Of a stretch of DNA of 42,548 nt, positions 39,953-42,548 are shown piece after piece. The first letter of the stretch is position 1, and every line of letters begins with the position of its first letter. A program made the translations under genes and the position numbers. Below the pieces are notes generated by a model, which searched no databases, was not told the origin of the DNA, and saw only the letters and a program-made list of their open reading frames with translations. This stretch comes from an uncultured Bacteroidales bacterium. GTDB lineage: Bacteria > Bacteroidota > Bacteroidia > Bacteroidales > Muribaculaceae. The stretch spans positions 1-42,548 of the forward strand of contig CACXLJ010000030.1 of NCBI GenBank assembly GCA_902768435.1, read 5' to 3'.

Positions 39953-39978
39953 CGGCAGCGCCTTGAGGGACGCTGCCG
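39953..39978 (+). terminator. Intrinsic terminator of the type III operon
   Basis: Perfect 8-bp stem CGGCAGCG / CGCTGCCG with a 10-nt loop, followed by TTTTTCTG and preceded by an A-run. It lies 77 nt after the res stop. The 200-bp gap between res and the OPT gene otherwise shows nothing. Confidence 0.8.
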
Positions 39979-40076
39979 TTTTTCTGTTATGGTTTCAGCA
40001 AATGCTGAACTCTGTGCTAGTATTTATTGAGCACTATGCCAGCCTTTGCTGCTTGAATTCGAATCGTTCTTGAAGT

Positions 40077-42104
40077 TTAGCTGTCTTTCTTGGCTTTGAG
40101 GCAGCTCACTGCAAAGAAGATAATCAGTGCAATATACATCACGAGACCCAGCGTGCTCGACAGGCCGTCGCTCAACGGGCTCTCGTACTTGAATCCGCCA
40201 AACTTCATTGCGGCACTCACCACGCCCATCAAGGCGCCACCGGCAATGAAACCGCTGGCGATGAGAGTACCCTTGTCCATGCGAGCCTTGTTGAGGCGCT
40301 CGTCTTTACTGCGTGTGCTAACAAACCAGCTGATGATACCGCCAATCAAGAGCGGAGTGTTCAACTGGAAGGGGATGAACATACCCAGCGAGAATGGCAA
40401 AGCGGGAACCTTGAGCCAGTTGAGCAGGCAAGCAAGAATAGCACCGCAAATATAGAGTATCCATGGTGTCTCGCCACCAGTCATCAAGGGATCGATCACG
40501 GCTGCCATAGCGTTGGCCTGAGGAGCTACCAGAGGAGCTTCGCCAGGAACGGCGCCTTCATAGAAACCGTAAGTCTTGTTCAGGATAATCATCACACCGC
40601 CCACGGTGGCTGCCGAAAGCACGGTGCCGAGCATCTTCCAAACCTGCTGTTTGGCAGGTGTGGTACCAATCCAGTAACCAATCTTCATATCGGTCACCAT
40701 ACCGCCCGCCATCGACAGTGCGGTACAGACCACACCACCAATGATCATTGCGGCCACGATGCCTTGCCAGCCTTTCAGGCCAACGGCAACGAAGATGCCC
40801 GATGCGATAATCAGTGTCATGAGCGTCATACCACTCACAGGGTTGCTACCCACGATAGCGATAGCGTTGGCTGCAACAGTGGTGAACAGGAATGCGATAA
40901 CCACCACCACGATGAATGCCACGATGGCCTGTGGCAGGTTGTGAATCACACCAATCCAGAAGAACACAAAGGTAATAACCAATGCGGCACAAAGGGCAAA
41001 TACCAGCGCCTTCATGGGGATGTCGCGCTGTGTGCGCTCCTCTTTCTCCACTGCGCCGCCCTTCTTGAACGACTTGCCGGCAAGGCCCACAGCGTTCTTG
41101 ATGACGCCCCACGACTTGATGATGCCAATGATACCGCTCATGGCGATACCACCAATACCGATGGAACGGGCAAAGTCTTTGAAAATGTCATCGGTCGCCA
41201 TGTTTGCCATCTCAGGACTTACAGCCGCAAACAATGGAACCACAACCCACCAGATGAATGCACTACCGGCAAAGATGATGAAGCTGTACTTGAGGCCAAT
41301 AATGAAACCGAGACCAAGGGTCGCAGCACTCACATTGACTTTGAATACATACTTGGTTTGGTCGGCAAAGTTCTGCATTGCAGGAATAGCAGTGGTCGAG
41401 ATAACCTCTTTCCACCAGCCGAACGAGCTCATCAGGAAGTCGTAGAGTCCACCCACCAGACCGGCGATGAGCAGCGGTTTGGCCTGCTCGCCGCCCTTCT
41501 GACCCTGAACCAGCACTTGAGTGGTGGCAGTAGCCTCGGGGAAGGGGAATTCTCCGTGTTTCTCTTTCACAAAGTACTTACGGAACGGGATGAAAAACAA
41601 AATTCCCAAAATACCACCAAGCAACGAGCTGAGGAACACCTCAAGGAAGTTGACGGTCATATCGGGATACTTCTGTTGCAGGATGTAGAGTGCCGGCAGC
41701 GTGAAGATGGCACCAGCTACTACTATACCGCTGGCTGCGCCAATGGATTGAATAATCACATTCTCGCCAAGCGAATTCTTGCGCTTGGTAACGCCAGCAA
41801 TACCTGCCGCGATGATGGCGATGGGAATCGCAGCCTCAAACACCTGTCCCACTTTCAGTCCCAAATAGGCAGCAGCGGCACTGAAAATCACCGCCATGAT
41901 AAGACCCATCGAGACCGAATAGGGTGTCACCTCGGGATAGTTCTTCTCGGGACGCAAAATGGGGACATACTTCTCGCCTTCCTTGAGCGGACGAAACGCG
42001 TTCTCGGCAAGTTCTATTTCCTCATTCACTTGCGACGTAGAAGGAACATCCTGAGCAACAATCTGTTCATTAAGTTCTTGTTGTAAATCTTTCTCGTCTT
42101 GCAT
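40077..42104 (-). CDS. OPT-family oligopeptide transporter
   Basis: The 675-residue inner-membrane protein has about 14-16 hydrophobic helices and an acidic cytosolic N-terminus of about 60 residues. The segments after VTPYSVSMGLIMAVIFS, AYLGLKVGQVFEAAIP and the GENVIIQSIGAASG region are typical of bacterial OPT proteins. Family members import oligopeptides or metal chelates driven by protons. Length is normal. The start is the ATG at 42104, with a promoter about 45 nt upstream. It is not linked to the defence locus, with which it converges. Confidence 0.92.
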   Translation of the reverse strand: MQDEKDLQQELNEQIVAQDVPSTSQVNEEIELAENAFRPLKEGEKYVPILRPEKNYPEVTPYSVSMGLIMAVIFSAAAAYLGLKVGQVFEAAIPIAIIAAGIAGVTKRKNSLGENVIIQSIGAASGIVVAGAIFTLPALYILQQKYPDMTVNFLEVFLSSLLGGILGILFFIPFRKYFVKEKHGEFPFPEATATTQVLVQGQKGGEQAKPLLIAGLVGGLYDFLMSSFGWWKEVISTTAIPAMQNFADQTKYVFKVNVSAATLGLGFIIGLKYSFIIFAGSAFIWWVVVPLFAAVSPEMANMATDDIFKDFARSIGIGGIAMSGIIGIIKSWGVIKNAVGLAGKSFKKGGAVEKEERTQRDIPMKALVFALCAALVITFVFFWIGVIHNLPQAIVAFIVVVVIAFLFTTVAANAIAIVGSNPVSGMTLMTLIIASGIFVAVGLKGWQGIVAAMIIGGVVCTALSMAGGMVTDMKIGYWIGTTPAKQQVWKMLGTVLSAATVGGVMIILNKTYGFYEGAVPGEAPLVAPQANAMAAVIDPLMTGGETPWILYICGAILACLLNWLKVPALPFSLGMFIPFQLNTPLLIGGIISWFVSTRSKDERLNKARMDKGTLIASGFIAGGALMGVVSAAMKFGGFKYESPLSDGLSSTLGLVMYIALIIFFAVSCLKAKKDS

Positions 42105-42148
42105 AAATGATATGATTAAAGTTTTAATATTGTTTCAATTTTGAACTG

Positions 42149-42156
42149 CAAAGATA
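42149..42156 (-). promoter_or_regulatory. Promoter -7 box (TATCTTTG) of the OPT gene
   Basis: On the minus strand TATCTTTGCA fits TAnnTTTG, 45 nt before the ATG. No -33 TTTG is evident; an A/T-run lies upstream instead. Confidence 0.52.
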
Positions 42157-42200
42157 ACCATTTTTTTCGGTTCTCTATCCAGTATAGCTAAAATAGCACA

Positions 42201-42548
42201 TCAACTCTTTGTGAACGTTGTCTTGGATCTATCATTACCACCATACAATCCTGTAATCTGCAACTTGCCATTCACGATGCGACAAGTGAGGTCATATCCG
42301 TCACTATTGCTCAGTTCAAGCACACCATTTCTGATTTGTCCAACAACGACCTCACCATCCATGAATGGTGTCCTGGCACCACCATATATTTCACCGTATA
42401 GCCAGTTATCTTCGTCGGTCTCATCAATATTGGAGTACCAATGGATTGATATTGTAATGAAGGCATGACCAGTGTAATACTCCCAGTCACCAATGTATTT
42501 ATTGCCTTCGCCCACAATATAGGAGGTAAAGAGACGTTTCTGGAAGAA
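42201..42548 (-). CDS. C-terminal part of an unidentified protein (5' end outside window)
   Basis: An open frame enters from the window edge and stops at 42201, giving at least 115 residues. A GTG at 42515 could be read as a start, but codons upstream of it stay open, so an internal position is more likely. The sequence is beta-rich and polar (YIGDWEYYTGHAFITISIHWY, GEIYGGARTPF, GQIRNGVLELSN), resembling a lipocalin-like or META-like small barrel, but I cannot name a family. Confidence 0.6.
   Translation of the reverse strand, partial: FFQKRLFTSYIVGEGNKYIGDWEYYTGHAFITISIHWYSNIDETDEDNWLYGEIYGGARTPFMDGEVVVGQIRNGVLELSNSDGYDLTCRIVNGKLQITGLYGGNDRSKTTFTKS

Noticed and set aside
40764..42086. 440-codon open frame on the plus strand
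   Set aside because: Antisense to the OPT transporter; His/Asn/Arg-rich translation without any fold-like pattern.
1..42548. CRISPR arrays, tRNA and rRNA genes
   Set aside because: No regularly spaced short repeats, no tRNA-like cloverleaf ends and no rRNA sequence were recognised by reading; a tool-based scan was not possible.

Overview
The window looks like a chromosomal segment of a gut-type Bacteroidales bacterium (Muribaculaceae/Prevotella-like; inferred from content, not searched). The signs are Bacteroidetes-style promoters (TAnnTTTG -7 box, sometimes a TTTG about 20 nt upstream), the purH / mreB-mreC-mreD-mrdA-rodA cluster, a SPOR protein, a carboxypeptidase-regulatory-like protein with a Cys-rich N-terminus, an OPT transporter, and Bacteroidetes-like protein sequences. 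No rRNA, tRNA, CRISPR array, transposase or integrase was seen.

Backbone, left (1-17120): on the minus strand lie the cell-wall elongation genes (rodA partial, mrdA/PBP2, mreD, mreC, mreB), purH and an outer-membrane barrel protein. Then come an M16 zinc protease, a secreted protein of unknown function, a SPOR protein, a DMT exporter, a lipoprotein, a patatin-barrel protein, a carboxypeptidase-regulatory-like protein and a secreted endonuclease/exonuclease/phosphatase (EEP) family protein.

Island A (about 17122-29296): an accessory block lies between two direct copies (178 bp, 9 mismatches) of the 3' end of the EEP gene. In order it holds a WYL-domain regulator coupled to a DnaQ-like exonuclease; a zinc-ribbon protein with two overlapping DUF262 (GmrSD-like) genes; a PLD-type nuclease; a tight operon of RecA-like ATPase, DUF932-like protein, second PLD nuclease and HAD phosphatase; a stand-alone protein resembling the post-palm/fingers part of DNA polymerase III alpha (DnaE) without catalytic aspartates; two unknown proteins; and a truncated FtsZ-like N-terminus. 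Four promoters in the island (WYL gene, RecA-like operon, DnaE-like gene and its downstream neighbour) carry the same palindrome, CCTnTGCC-N7-GGCAnAGG or a close variant, each exactly 7 nt before the -7 box. This looks like one regulon, most simply run by the WYL protein. A fifth, decayed-looking copy lies inside another ORF. This is the strongest candidate here for an undescribed, probably anti-phage, system.

Backbone, middle (29474-31750): a secreted flavin-reductase-like protein, a coiled-coil secreted protein and an MBL-fold hydrolase.

Island B (about 31900-39876): a type III restriction-modification locus with remnants of upstream genes, a DinD-like protein, an unknown AT-rich gene, mod, an Abi_C-domain gene inserted between mod and res, and res. 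The target-recognition part of mod is visibly more AT-rich than its flanks. The window ends with an OPT-family transporter and the 3' part of an unidentified gene, both on the minus strand.
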